Source: JANPPS01 sp964242575
Lineage (GTDB): Bacteria > Pseudomonadota > Alphaproteobacteria > Acetobacterales > Acetobacteraceae
Assembly (NCBI GenBank): GCA_964242575.1
Contig: CAXTCN010000006.1
Coordinates: 41,943-105,942, forward strand
DNA length: 64,000 bases
Direction of reading: 5' to 3'
Made by a program: the position numbers and the translations under genes. Below are positions 1 to 6,810 of this stretch, piece after piece; the stretch's first letter is position 1, and the number at the start of each line of letters is the position of its first letter. The notes beneath the pieces were generated by a model that saw nothing but the letters and a program-made list of their open reading frames with translations, was not told the origin of the DNA and ran no database searches.

Positions 1-944
1 GCTTCTGGTGGCGGGATGGGCTGATGTCCCGGCTCCTGTGGCCGGCCTCCCGGATGGTCGCGGCGGCTACGGCCTGCCGTGTGGCGCGGCCGGGCTGGCG
101 GGCGCCGGTGCCGGTGCTGTGCTGCGGCAATGCGAGCGTGGGCGGCGCGGGAAAAACGACGGTGGTGCTCGACATCGCCCGGCGGCTACGGGCGAGGGGC
201 GTCGCGGTGCACTGCCTGACGCGCGGCTATGGCGGCCGTGCTCGCGGCGTGTTGCGGGTCGATCTGGCCCGGCATGATGCCTACCTAGTCGGGGACGAGC
301 CGCTGCTGCTTGCGGAAGTCGCGCCGACCTGGGTCGGAGCATGCCGGGCCGACGCCGCCCGTGCGGCGGTGGCCGCGGGTGCCAAGGCGCTATTGATGGA
401 TGACGGCCTGCAGCACCCAAGCCTGCACCGGGACGCGACGCTGCTGGTGATCGACGGCGCAGTCGGGTTTGGCAACGGCCGCGTGCTGCCGGCCGGACCG
501 CTGCGGGAGCCGGTAAGCGCCGCCGCGGCCCGGTGCCAGGCGGCCGTGCTGATTGGCGCGGACCGGGCCGGCGCGCGTGCGGCGTTGCCCGCTGGGCTAC
601 CGGTGCTGACGGCGCGGCTCGTGCCGGATACGCGGTTGCCGGGGGTTCGGGTGCTGGCGTTCACCGGCATCGCGCGGCCTGCCAAGTTCCACGCCACGCT
701 GGTGGAGGCGGGCGCCGTGCTGGTCGGGCAGCGGGACTTCCCGGACCACCACGAGTTCCGGTCGGACGAGTTGCGGGACGTGCTGGCCAGCGCAGCCGCG
801 CTGTTCGCCACACCGGTCACCACGCCCAAGGACGCGGCGCGCCTGGCCGCCGCGATGCGGGCGCACGTTGAGGTGGTGGGCGTGTCGCTGCTGTGGGACG
901 ACGAGGCGGCGCTGGAGCGCTTGCTGGCGGAGGTGGTGCCCTGA
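1..944 (+). CDS. lpxK: Tetraacyldisaccharide 4'-kinase LpxK (5' end cut by window edge)
   Basis: LpxK phosphorylates the 4' position of the tetraacyldisaccharide lipid A precursor at the cytoplasmic face of the inner membrane, using ATP. The P-loop reads GNASVGGAGKTTVV, close to the family GxxGGxGKTP, and is followed by the usual LTRGYGGRARG and DDGLQHPSLHRD segments. The reading frame is already open at base 3 and encodes FWWRDGL ahead of the first ATG at 24. That matches the usual LpxK N-terminus, so the true start lies to the left and the gene is truncated here. About 313 residues are present out of a usual 320-340. The next gene begins on its stop codon, so the two are translationally coupled. 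Confidence 0.93.
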   Translation, partial: FWWRDGLMSRLLWPASRMVAAATACRVARPGWRAPVPVLCCGNASVGGAGKTTVVLDIARRLRARGVAVHCLTRGYGGRARGVLRVDLARHDAYLVGDEPLLLAEVAPTWVGACRADAARAAVAAGAKALLMDDGLQHPSLHRDATLLVIDGAVGFGNGRVLPAGPLREPVSAAAARCQAAVLIGADRAGARAALPAGLPVLTARLVPDTRLPGVRVLAFTGIARPAKFHATLVEAGAVLVGQRDFPDHHEFRSDELRDVLASAAALFATPVTTPKDAARLAAAMRAHVEVVGVSLLWDDEAALERLLAEVVP

Positions 945-1825
945 GCCTTCGGTTCCGGCTCGAAGCGGCGCTGGTGCGTGCGCTGCTGGCAATGCTGCGG
1001 CGGCTAGGCCCGGTGGCGGCCAGCAACTTATGCGGCGGCGTGGCGCGCTGGGTTGGGCCGTTGCTGCCGGTGAGCCGCGTTGCAGACCAGAACTTGCGCG
1101 CCGCCATGCCAGAGCTGGACGCAGCGGCACGACGCCGGATGGTGCGGGGCGTGTGGGACAACCTCGGCCGGACCATGGGGGAGCTGCCGCACGTGGCCAG
1201 CCTCAAGCAGGCCGCAACGGGACCGGGCTGGGAGTTGGACGGGGCGGAGGTCATGCATGCCCTAGCAGCGCAGGGGGGGCCGATCCTGTTTTTCAGCGCG
1301 CATATTGGCAACTGGGAGCTGCTGCCGGTGGTCGCGGCGCATTACGGCGTGCGTGTGTCATCGTTGTACCGGGCTGCGAGCAATCCGCTGGTCGATCAAA
1401 TCATCACCCAGTTGCGTCAGCAGGCAGTAGGCCTGGACGTGCCGATGTTCCCCAAGGGAGCGGCGGGGGCACGGCAAATCGTGCGGCACCTGGCGCAAGG
1501 CGGCGTAGTGGGCATGCTGATGGACCAAAAGATGAATGACGGGATCGAGGCCCGGCTGTTTGGGCAGCCCGCCATGACCGCGCCGGCGCTGGCAGCATTG
1601 GCGCTGCGGCTACGATGCCCGGTTGTGCCTGCGCACGTGGAGCGCCTCGGGCCGGCCCGGTTCCGCCTGGTGTGCGACCCGCTGTTCGATTTGCCAAACA
1701 GCGGGGATCGCACTGAAGATATCGCGACGCTGACGCAAAGGGTGAATGACAGGCTTGAGGAGTGGATCAGGGCGCGGCCACAGGAGTGGCTATGGCTGCA
1801 CCGGCGCTGGCCTCGGGCGCGCTAA
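941..1825 (+). CDS. LpxL/HtrB-like lysophospholipid acyltransferase
   Basis: This is a lipid A (or other lysophospholipid) acyltransferase of the LpxL/HtrB superfamily, about 294 residues. It has an N-terminal hydrophobic helix, and the HX4(D/E) catalytic motif is seen as SAHIGNWELLPVV. MFPKGAAGARQIVRHL and GMLMDQKMNDG follow as family blocks, and the C-terminus ends in WLWLHRRWPR, typical of the family. I place the start at CTG 941, whose CTGA overlaps the lpxK stop. A GGAGG lies at 929-933, seven bases upstream, and the protein then begins SLRFRLEAALVRAL as expected. In-frame alternatives are GTG 893 inside lpxK, GTG 974 and ATG 992. Acyl-chain specificity cannot be read from the sequence. 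Confidence 0.88.
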   Translation: MSLRFRLEAALVRALLAMLRRLGPVAASNLCGGVARWVGPLLPVSRVADQNLRAAMPELDAAARRRMVRGVWDNLGRTMGELPHVASLKQAATGPGWELDGAEVMHALAAQGGPILFFSAHIGNWELLPVVAAHYGVRVSSLYRAASNPLVDQIITQLRQQAVGLDVPMFPKGAAGARQIVRHLAQGGVVGMLMDQKMNDGIEARLFGQPAMTAPALAALALRLRCPVVPAHVERLGPARFRLVCDPLFDLPNSGDRTEDIATLTQRVNDRLEEWIRARPQEWLWLHRRWPRAR

Positions 1826-2079
1826 TACCGCGCTTTCACCGGGATTTTGACCACTTCAGGCAGTGGCGAGCGCTCCAGCGACTTGATAGCCGGACGCGGC
1901 TTGCCGGAGGCAGCGCCGATCTCGGCATCCTGCTTTTCAATGATGGCCTGCGCCGGCAGGTCGCCGTCGAGGCCGGTCAACGCTGTGCTGGGCACCCGGC
2001 GGTTGCTGCTGCGGGTGCCATCTACATAGGTGACGTCAAAAGCAACAAAGCTCGACTCAATGCGTTTTTTAGGTGCCAT
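1822..2079 (-). CDS. Small hypothetical protein (85 aa, starts MAPKKRIESS)
   Basis: This 85-residue protein begins MAPKKRIESSFVAFDVTYVD and is last in a set of minus-strand genes behind the cold-shock gene. Its ATG lies inside the end of the preceding small gene (11-bp overlap), which favours coupled translation. The readable block VTYVDGTRSSNRRVP followed by LDGDLPAQAIIEKQD looks like a compact, partly acidic fold. The tail is basic and proline-rich. There is no signal peptide or membrane segment. Its last four bases overlap the end of the convergent acyltransferase gene. I do not know a function. It resembles small uncharacterised alphaproteobacterial proteins that I recall only in outline. 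Confidence 0.72.
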   Translation of the reverse strand: MAPKKRIESSFVAFDVTYVDGTRSSNRRVPSTALTGLDGDLPAQAIIEKQDAEIGAASGKPRPAIKSLERSPLPEVVKIPVKARY

Positions 2080-2239
2080 TACTGGTGTCCGTGGCCGGTG
2101 CGTCGTCCGTCGAGGTAATGCCGGCGGCAAGGTCAGCCTTGCGGCGTTCCTCCTTCTCGCGGGCCTTTTCCTCTTTCTTGGCCTGCTTGGCCCGGTCGCG
2201 CTCGGCGCGTTGCATGTTGTAGTTTGGCTTAAATACCAT
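2069..2239 (-). CDS. Small charged hypothetical protein (56 aa, starts MVFKPNYN)
   Basis: A 56-residue protein beginning MVFKPNYNMQRAERDRAKQA. The KPNYN head is followed by a dense Lys/Glu/Arg helix of the KKEEKAREKEERR type and a Thr/Asp-rich tail, so it is probably one charged helix with no membrane segment. Short proteins with a KPNYN head are, from memory, recurrent hypothetical genes in Acetobacteraceae and relatives. The ATG is at 2239 and the TAA at 2069-2071 overlaps the next gene's start. It is too short for most gene finders, but the exact overlap, the shared direction and the recognisable head support it. Function unknown. Confidence 0.7.
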   Translation of the reverse strand: MVFKPNYNMQRAERDRAKQAKKEEKAREKEERRKADLAAGITSTDDAPATDTSNGT

Positions 2240-2275
2240 CGAGGGGTTCCTGCGCTACTTAGCCCTGGTGCTGCC

Positions 2276-2470
2276 TCAGCCCTGGCCGAGTTGGCTTTCC
2301 CGGACGACGCGCTCATGGCCGTCCCTGGCGTTCTTAATGCGATACTGCAAGTCCCGAGTTTCGCTCGGCATTTGCCGCACCACGATGTAGCCTCCCCGCG
2401 GCGCGTTGCCATCGAACGCGCTGGGGGAGAACTCCACCCGCTGGCCGGATGCGAACCTATGGCCTGCCAT
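2276..2470 (-). CDS. Small conserved hypothetical protein (64 aa, starts MAGHRFASGQ)
   Basis: A 64-residue soluble protein that starts MAGHRFASGQRVEFSPS. It contains a block reading YIVVRQMPSE, then LQYRIKNARDGHERVVRESQ. That YRIK...GHERVVRE pattern is familiar from many small uncharacterised proteins of Rhizobiales and Acetobacteraceae, where it looks like a small beta-rich domain. It lies 46 bp behind the cold-shock gene on the same strand and precedes two further small genes. Co-expression with the cold-shock gene is an inference from spacing. No function is assigned. Confidence 0.8.
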   Translation of the reverse strand: MAGHRFASGQRVEFSPSAFDGNAPRGGYIVVRQMPSETRDLQYRIKNARDGHERVVRESQLGQG

Positions 2471-2516
2471 GTCGAACGCCTCCGGCCGCTGCCACGAGGG
2501 CAGCTCTAGGGGTTGA

Positions 2517-2723
2517 TTACGCGCCTTGCAGGTTCACGGCGGAGGTCTTGCCCTGCTGGCCGCGCTCCAGCTCGAAGCTGAGCTTTTGGCCCTCGTTCAA
2601 CGAGCCCATGCCGGCGCGCTCGACGGCGGAGATGTGCACGAACACATCCTTGGAGCCGTCATCCGGCTGGATGAACCCAAAACCCTTTTGCGCATTGAAC
2701 CACTTGACTGTTCCGACTGCCAT
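2517..2723 (-). CDS. Cold-shock domain protein (CspA family)
   Basis: A single cold-shock (CSD/OB-fold) domain of 68 residues, a single-stranded nucleic-acid binding RNA chaperone. RNP1 is seen in KGFGFIQPD and RNP2 in DVFVHIS, after the typical start TVKWFNAQKG. GGAGAG lies six bases before ATG 2723. The upstream leader, between the xseA terminator and the ATG, is roughly 130 bases long, as is common for csp genes with RNA-level control. Three small genes follow on the same strand. The paralogue at 15107 carries two such domains. Confidence 0.95.
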   Translation of the reverse strand: MAVGTVKWFNAQKGFGFIQPDDGSKDVFVHISAVERAGMGSLNEGQKLSFELERGQQGKTSAVNLQGA

Positions 2724-2803
2724 AGTCTGCTCTCCATAGACACGGCGGCCCGCACGTTGCAGGCCGAATTACTTTTACATTCAGGGAGCACCGGAGCAGC
2801 AGG

Positions 2804-2818
2804 GGAACCCAGGGTTCC
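2804..2818. promoter_or_regulatory. Perfect 7-1-7 palindrome in the csp leader/promoter region
   Basis: GGAACCC, one base, then GGGTTCC form a perfect inverted repeat about 85 bp upstream of the csp ATG, after the xseA terminator. It could be an operator half-site pair or a small RNA hairpin in the leader. The sequence does not decide between these. Confidence 0.3.
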
Positions 2819-2851
2819 GAAGCGTCGTTCCAAAGAAAACAGCCCAGCACG

Positions 2852-2879
2852 AAAAAGCGCCAACCCAGACATGGGCGCT
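2852..2879 (-). terminator. Rho-independent terminator behind xseA
   Basis: On the minus strand, AGCGCC and GGCGCT form a GC-rich stem, with additional CCA/TGG pairing inside, followed directly by a T run. It lies 38 bases downstream of the xseA stop, between xseA and csp. It therefore separates the two transcription units. Confidence 0.6.
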
Positions 2880-2916
2880 CGGTAAGGCAAAGTAAAGCCA
2901 TTAGCGCCGGTTATAG

Positions 2917-4401
2917 CTAAATTGGCGGCTGGGCCTCATCGTCGGCGGCGGTGGCTGCCGCTGTTCCATCTTTGAACCGCAGCCGCAGCCGCGCGCCGGG
3001 CTTGACTCGTGCGGCCTCGGTGACCGGTTGTCCATCCGCATTGGTGACCAGGACGTAACCGCGTGCCAGCACCGCTTCCGGCGACACCGACTCGAGGCGC
3101 GCGCCCGCCGCTTCAACCCGCGCACGCGCTGCCCGAACGAGCGCAAGCAACGGTGCCGGCGAAAGCCGGGCCAGCCCTGCGTTGCCAGCGGCACGGCGCT
3201 GCCCCGTGGCATAGCGCAGCCCCCCTGTCAGCCGCGACCCGGCCAGCGCCAGCCGCGCGCGCGGCGTCGCGACGAGGTTGGGCAGCACCAACGTCAGCCG
3301 CTGGCCCCGGCCGTCCACGGCCAGACGGGCGGCGCGGAGCAGGGCCGGCAGGTCTGGCATGAAGCGGTCCGCCTGCTGCATTGCCGCCCGGCGTGCGGCG
3401 AGCAGGTTGGGCAACGCCAGCGCCAGGCGTTGTGCCCGGTCGTCCAGGCGTTGCCGCGCGCCGCCGACCAGGCCGGGCAAATCCGGCAGCCCACGCTCCG
3501 CCCGGCCAAGCCGCAGCCGCCGCTCCTGCGTCATGCGGTGCAGCCCGGCGCCGAGGCGCGCGGCCTCCTGCGCCAGGTTCGCCACCAGTTCCACGCGGGA
3601 CGGCACCGCAAGCTCGGCCGCCGCGGTCGGCGTAGGGGCGCGGCGGTCGGACGCGAGGTCGATCAGGGTGTGGTCTGTTTCGTGCCCTACCGCAGAAATG
3701 AGTGGAATGCGGCAGGCGCTCGCGGCGCGGATCACGGCCTCGTCGTTGAAGGCCATAAGATCCTCAAGGCTGCCGCCGCCGCGGGCGACGATCAGCACGT
3801 CGGGACGGTTCGCGCCCGTCATGCGGTCGAACCCGGCGATCGCGGCGGCGATGCGGGCGGCGGCGCCCTCGCCCTGCACCGGGACCGGCCACACCAGCAC
3901 CGTGCGCGGGAAGCGGCGAAGGATCGTGGTCTTGATGTCCTGCAGCACTGCGCCCTGCGGCGACGTGACGACGCCGACGATGCCGGGCAGCACGGGAAGC
4001 AGCCGCTTGCGGTCCTGGTTGAACAGGCCCTCGGCGGCGAGCCGCACGCGCAGCAGCTCGATCCGTGCCAACAATGCGCCCGCGCCGGCATAGTCCATGC
4101 GCTCGACAATAAGCTGGTAAGAGCTGCGCTCGCCGTATGAGGACACCCGGCCGGTGGCGATGACCTCGACGCCGTTCTCCGGCACCAGGCCCAGGCGGCT
4201 AACGGCGCTTTTCCATACGACGCCGCTGATCTTGCCGCCCTCGTCCTTCAACGAGAAGTACATGTGGCCGGAGGGGTAACGCTTGTACTCGGTGATCTCA
4301 CCGCGGACGCGTACGCGGCCGAACGCGCCCTCCAGAGTGCGCTTCACGGCGCCGGAAATCTCGGAAACGGTGTATTCAGGAATGTTGGTCGGCGTGTCCA
4401 T
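2917..4401 (-). CDS. xseA: Exodeoxyribonuclease VII large subunit
   Basis: XseA is the catalytic subunit of exonuclease VII, which degrades single-stranded DNA from both ends together with XseB. The N-terminal OB fold begins EYTVSEISGAVKRTLEGAF and contains the GEITEYKRYPSGHMYFSLKD block. The nuclease core shows GVVTSPQGAVLQDI and the hallmark DVLIVARGGGSLEDLMAFNDE, then SAVGHETDHTLIDLASDRRAPTPTAAAEL in pieces. The helical C-terminal half carries two 43-residue tandem repeats (about residues 307-349 and 350-392), each starting DLP and containing QRLxLxLPNL. The start is ATG 4401, divergent from purD with 45 bp between them. The 494-residue length is slightly above the usual 400-460, in part because of the repeats. 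Confidence 0.96.
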   Translation of the reverse strand: MDTPTNIPEYTVSEISGAVKRTLEGAFGRVRVRGEITEYKRYPSGHMYFSLKDEGGKISGVVWKSAVSRLGLVPENGVEVIATGRVSSYGERSSYQLIVERMDYAGAGALLARIELLRVRLAAEGLFNQDRKRLLPVLPGIVGVVTSPQGAVLQDIKTTILRRFPRTVLVWPVPVQGEGAAARIAAAIAGFDRMTGANRPDVLIVARGGGSLEDLMAFNDEAVIRAASACRIPLISAVGHETDHTLIDLASDRRAPTPTAAAELAVPSRVELVANLAQEAARLGAGLHRMTQERRLRLGRAERGLPDLPGLVGGARQRLDDRAQRLALALPNLLAARRAAMQQADRFMPDLPALLRAARLAVDGRGQRLTLVLPNLVATPRARLALAGSRLTGGLRYATGQRRAAGNAGLARLSPAPLLALVRAARARVEAAGARLESVSPEAVLARGYVLVTNADGQPVTEAARVKPGARLRLRFKDGTAAATAADDEAQPPI

Positions 4402-4446
4402 GGCAGCACCCTATGCTACAGCCGCGCTGGATTGAAGGAGGGCGGC

Positions 4447-5694
4447 ATGCGCGTGTTGGTGGTGGGCAGCGGTGGGCGGGAACATGCGCTGGCCTGGGCG
4501 CTGGCGGCGTCGCCGTTGCTGACCAAGCTGTGGGTTGCGCCGGGCAACCCGGGCACGGCGGCGCTGGCGGAGAACGTGCCCATTCCAGTTATGGCTTTGG
4601 ACGAGCTGGCGGCGTTCGCAAGCAAAAACAAGGTCGATTTGGTGGTGCCGGGTCCAGAAGCGCCGCTGGTGGCCGGGCTCACGGACCGCGTGACGGCCGC
4701 CGGCATCCGCTGCATCGGCCCGACCGCGGCGGCGGCGCAGCTTGAAGGCAGCAAGGCATTCACCAAGCAGGTCTGCGCCGACGCTAACATCCCGACAGCG
4801 CTGTGGGAGCGGTTCACCGACGCGGACGAGGCGCTGGCGTTCGTGCGACGCCGGGGCATGCCGGTCGTGGTGAAGGCGGACGGGCTCGCCGCCGGCAAGG
4901 GCGTCGTGGTGGCGGCGACGGTTGCGGAGGCAGAGGCCGCCGTCCACGCCTTCCTGCGCGACCGCACGTTGGGCGACGCCGGCGCCAGCGTGTTGGTCGA
5001 GGAGTGCCTGGAGGGCGAGGAAGTCAGCCTGTTCGCGCTGTGCGACGGCACGGACGCGGTGTTCCTGGGCGCGGCGCAGGACCACAAGCGGGTCGGCGAC
5101 GGCGACACCGGGCCGAACACCGGCGGCATGGGCGCGCTGTCCCCGACGCCAGGTTTTGACCCGGAGCCGTCGATGGCGGGGATCATCCGCCCGGCGCTGC
5201 ACGAGATGGCCCGGCGCGGCACGCCGTTCCGCGGCATCCTGTTCGCCGGGCTGATGCTGACGGCGGGCGGCGCGAAGCTGATTGAGTTCAACGTGCGGTT
5301 CGGCGACCCGGAGTGCCAGGCGTTGCTGCCGCGACTGCGCAGCGATTTGTTGCCGGCGTTGCTGGCCGCGTGCGACGGGGAGTTGGGGCGGTTCAGCCTG
5401 CGCTGGCAGGATGACGCGGCGGTCGCGGTGGTGATGGCGGCGCGGGGCTATCCCGGCGCGCCGGAGGCCGGATCGGAAATCGTTGGGCTGGACGAGGCCG
5501 CGGCCGAGGCGTTGGTGTTCCATGCCGGGACGCGGCGGGACGGGACGCGGGTCGTGGCGGACGGGGGCCGGGTGCTGACGTTGGTAGGCACCGGGCCAGA
5601 CTTGGCGGCGGCGCGCGGCGCGGCGTACCGGGCGGTGGCGCAGGTGCGGTGGCCGGAGGGGTTCTGTCGGCAGGATATCGGCCTGCGGGCTTGA
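4447..5694 (+). CDS. purD: Phosphoribosylamine-glycine ligase (GARS)
   Basis: PurD joins 5-phosphoribosylamine and glycine with ATP to give GAR, the second step of de novo purine synthesis. The protein (415 residues) opens MRVLVVGSGGREHALAWAL. It has the ATP-grasp features VKADGLAAGKGVVVA, DGDTGPNTGGMGALSP and FNVRFGDPECQALLP, and a C-terminal GARS domain. The ATG at 4447 has an AAGGAGG five bases before it, which settles the start against longer in-frame extensions. It converges with tadA, the two stops lying only a few bases apart. Length and motifs are standard for the family. Confidence 0.97.
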   Translation: MRVLVVGSGGREHALAWALAASPLLTKLWVAPGNPGTAALAENVPIPVMALDELAAFASKNKVDLVVPGPEAPLVAGLTDRVTAAGIRCIGPTAAAAQLEGSKAFTKQVCADANIPTALWERFTDADEALAFVRRRGMPVVVKADGLAAGKGVVVAATVAEAEAAVHAFLRDRTLGDAGASVLVEECLEGEEVSLFALCDGTDAVFLGAAQDHKRVGDGDTGPNTGGMGALSPTPGFDPEPSMAGIIRPALHEMARRGTPFRGILFAGLMLTAGGAKLIEFNVRFGDPECQALLPRLRSDLLPALLAACDGELGRFSLRWQDDAAVAVVMAARGYPGAPEAGSEIVGLDEAAAEALVFHAGTRRDGTRVVADGGRVLTLVGTGPDLAAARGAAYRAVAQVRWPEGFCRQDIGLRA

Positions 5695-5698
5695 CGGC

Positions 5699-6133
5699 TC
5701 ATCGCAGGGCGGCGAAGAACTCTCGCAGCAGCGCAGCGCACTCCGCCTCGCGCACGCCGCCGACCACCTCCGGCCGGTGCAGGCAGCCGGGGGCGTCGAA
5801 CACCCGCGGGCCATGCTCGACGCCGCCGCCTTTGGGATCGTAGGCACCGAACACCAGGCGGCGTACCCGGAAATGCACCAGGGCGGCGGCGCACATCGGG
5901 CAGGGTTCCAGCGTCACCACCAGGCTGCACTCTACAAGCCGCGGCGAGCCGAGCGCTCGGGCCGCCAGGCGCAGCGCCAGCAGTTCGGCGTGCGCGCTCG
6001 CGTCCCGGTCCGCCTCCACCCGGTTGCCGGCCTGGGCCAGTAGCCGGCCGTCGCCGGCCAGCACGGCAGCGCCGACCGGCACCTCGCTCCGTGCCGCCGC
6101 GGCCCGCGCCTCGTCCAGCGCCACCTGCATCAT
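5699..6133 (-). CDS. tadA: tRNA-specific adenosine-34 deaminase TadA
   Basis: TadA converts adenosine-34 to inosine in tRNA-Arg(ACG), an essential step in most bacteria. Zinc-site motifs are complete: HAE (in ASAHAELLAL) with the catalytic Glu, and PCPMCAAAL with both cysteines. The protein of about 144 residues begins MMQVALDEARAAAARSEVPV. The two candidate ATGs (6133 and 6130) lie exactly within the left direct repeat of the inserted element at 6136-6810. The native upstream DNA has therefore been displaced, and what precedes the ATG is the element's inverted repeat. No good Shine-Dalgarno is visible there. The GNAT stop lies 11 bases upstream on the same strand, so readthrough or coupling from the GNAT gene is likely. 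Confidence 0.94.
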   Translation of the reverse strand: MMQVALDEARAAAARSEVPVGAAVLAGDGRLLAQAGNRVEADRDASAHAELLALRLAARALGSPRLVECSLVVTLEPCPMCAAALVHFRVRRLVFGAYDPKGGGVEHGPRVFDAPGCLHRPEVVGGVREAECAALLREFFAALR

Positions 6134-6135
6134 CG
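6128..6135 (+). repeat. Left 8-bp target-site duplication of the GNAT element
   Basis: CATCATCG here and CATCATCA at 6811-6818 flank the inverted repeats directly, seven of eight bases matching. Such a pair is expected from an insertion duplicating 8 bp. The left copy supplies the tadA start codons (reverse complement ATGATG). Because CATCAT is itself a short repeat, chance similarity is not excluded. Confidence 0.6.
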
Positions 6136-6181
6136 GGTGGTGTCTCAGTTTGAGATTAAGGGATTGTTGGGAATGATCCGG
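6136..6181 (+). repeat. 46-bp terminal inverted repeat, tadA-proximal end
   Basis: Begins GGTGGTGTCTCAGTTTGAG and ends GAATGATCCGG. The reverse complement of 6765-6810 matches it at 40 of 46 bases, with six substitutions and no gaps. It contains the GNAT stop codon and encodes that protein's last residues. Confidence 0.8.
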
Positions 6182-6636
6182 CGCATAAGAGTGATCGAAG
6201 GTTTCCCCGGGCGTTGGATGATCTCGACCGTCTCCCATCCCGCCCGAAGGTAAACCCGCTCTGCGGTGTTGGTGTAAAGCCAAGCGACATCAACCGACGC
6301 GGCTCGGCAGGCTCTCTCAAACAACGTGAACAGATGGTTGACGTAGCCGCGGCCTCGCCTGTCAGGAACCACGAAAACCCCTGCTAGCCACGGTGTGAGG
6401 TCCGGTCTCTCATCGAGGTCTCTTCGAGCTAGCGTGGCTGTTCCGACCGGCAGTTCTCCTTCGAGCAGAACAAACGTTTGCGGTGCACCCTTCTCGGCCA
6501 CGCAGTCCGCATAAATCGCTTGCGTCTGCTCCAAGGTATGCCCTTTGTTCTTCCACCATTCGAGCCAGAGCCATTCGGAAATGACCGGCAGGAGGTCAGG
6601 ACGTTCCCTGATGGTCGTGACGCGTAGTGCCATCAT
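6145..6636 (-). CDS. GNAT family N-acetyltransferase, passenger of an IS-like element
   Basis: A 163-residue acyl-CoA-dependent N-acetyltransferase of the GNAT superfamily. Motif A, which binds the pyrophosphate of acetyl-CoA, is VFVVPDRRGRGYVNHLF, and YTNTAERVYLRAGWE is the typical later motif B region. The substrate cannot be told: antibiotic, toxin, protein or small-molecule acetylation are all possible. ATG 6636 has AAAGG four bases upstream and overlaps the TGA of the transposase remnant. The C-terminal residues after MRRI are encoded inside the terminal inverted repeat, so the tail was probably acquired from the element end. Lower GC than all neighbours indicates transfer. Confidence 0.85.
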   Translation of the reverse strand: MMALRVTTIRERPDLLPVISEWLWLEWWKNKGHTLEQTQAIYADCVAEKGAPQTFVLLEGELPVGTATLARRDLDERPDLTPWLAGVFVVPDRRGRGYVNHLFTLFERACRAASVDVAWLYTNTAERVYLRAGWETVEIIQRPGKPSITLMRRIIPNNPLISN

Positions 6637-6773
6637 GCCGCCTTTGGCCGCGGCCTGTAAGGCCTGTGCTTCCTAAGCAGCTTCGCCCGTGCGTCGATCG
6701 GCGCCACAACCTCCTCCATGCTCCACAGCCGACCAGACACCCCCGCTGCCATGGCCGGGGCACACCGGATCAT
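6633..6773 (-). pseudogene. C-terminal remnant of a DDE transposase (IS1/IS1595-like)
   Basis: A 46-codon frame reads MIRCAPAMAAGVSGRLW, then SMEEVVAPIDARAKLL and RKHRPYRPRPKAA before TGA. The APAMAAGVxxRLWSMEE...ID pattern followed by a basic PY-containing tail is how one widespread group of alphaproteobacterial IS1-like transposases ends, as I remember it. The catalytic part is absent and the frame abuts the inverted repeat directly. It is therefore a deletion remnant. Its stop overlaps the GNAT start as GCATGATGG. The fragment may still be translated and serve only to couple ribosomes to the GNAT gene. Confidence 0.7.
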
Positions 6774-6810
6774 CCCCAACAAGCCCTCAATTCCAAACTG
6801 AGACACTACC
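6765..6810 (+). repeat. 46-bp terminal inverted repeat, distal end
   Basis: Begins CCGGATCATCCCC and ends ACTGAGACACTACC. It is the inverted partner of 6136-6181 (40/46). The repeat is followed at once by CATCATCA, the right direct repeat (6811-6818). Confidence 0.8.

Larger units (their letters stand above)
6136..6810 (-). mobile_element. Internally deleted IS-like element carrying a GNAT gene
   Basis: A 675-bp element bounded by 46-bp inverted repeats that match at 40 of 46 positions, with flanking imperfect 8-bp direct repeats. Read on the minus strand it holds the left repeat (6810-6765), the last 46 codons of a DDE-type transposase (6773-6633), and a GNAT acetyltransferase gene (6636-6145). 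The GNAT gene runs into the other repeat. The transposase front is missing, so the element can move only if a complete relative supplies the enzyme. Base composition of the GNAT part is visibly less GC-rich than its neighbours. The same terminal bases GTAGTGTCTCAGTTTG recur at 63948. The IS family is uncertain: the transposase tail resembles IS1/IS1595-like enzymes of alphaproteobacteria, from memory. Confidence 0.75.

Noticed and set aside
2030..2509. Plus-strand frame of 159 codons across the small-gene cluster
   Set aside because: The minus-strand small proteins have start/stop overlaps and recognisable heads, while this frame shows no motif or ribosome site.
4411..5847. Minus-strand frame of 478 codons opposite purD
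   Set aside because: Antisense to a complete purD; the protein is Arg/His/Gln-rich without any domain.
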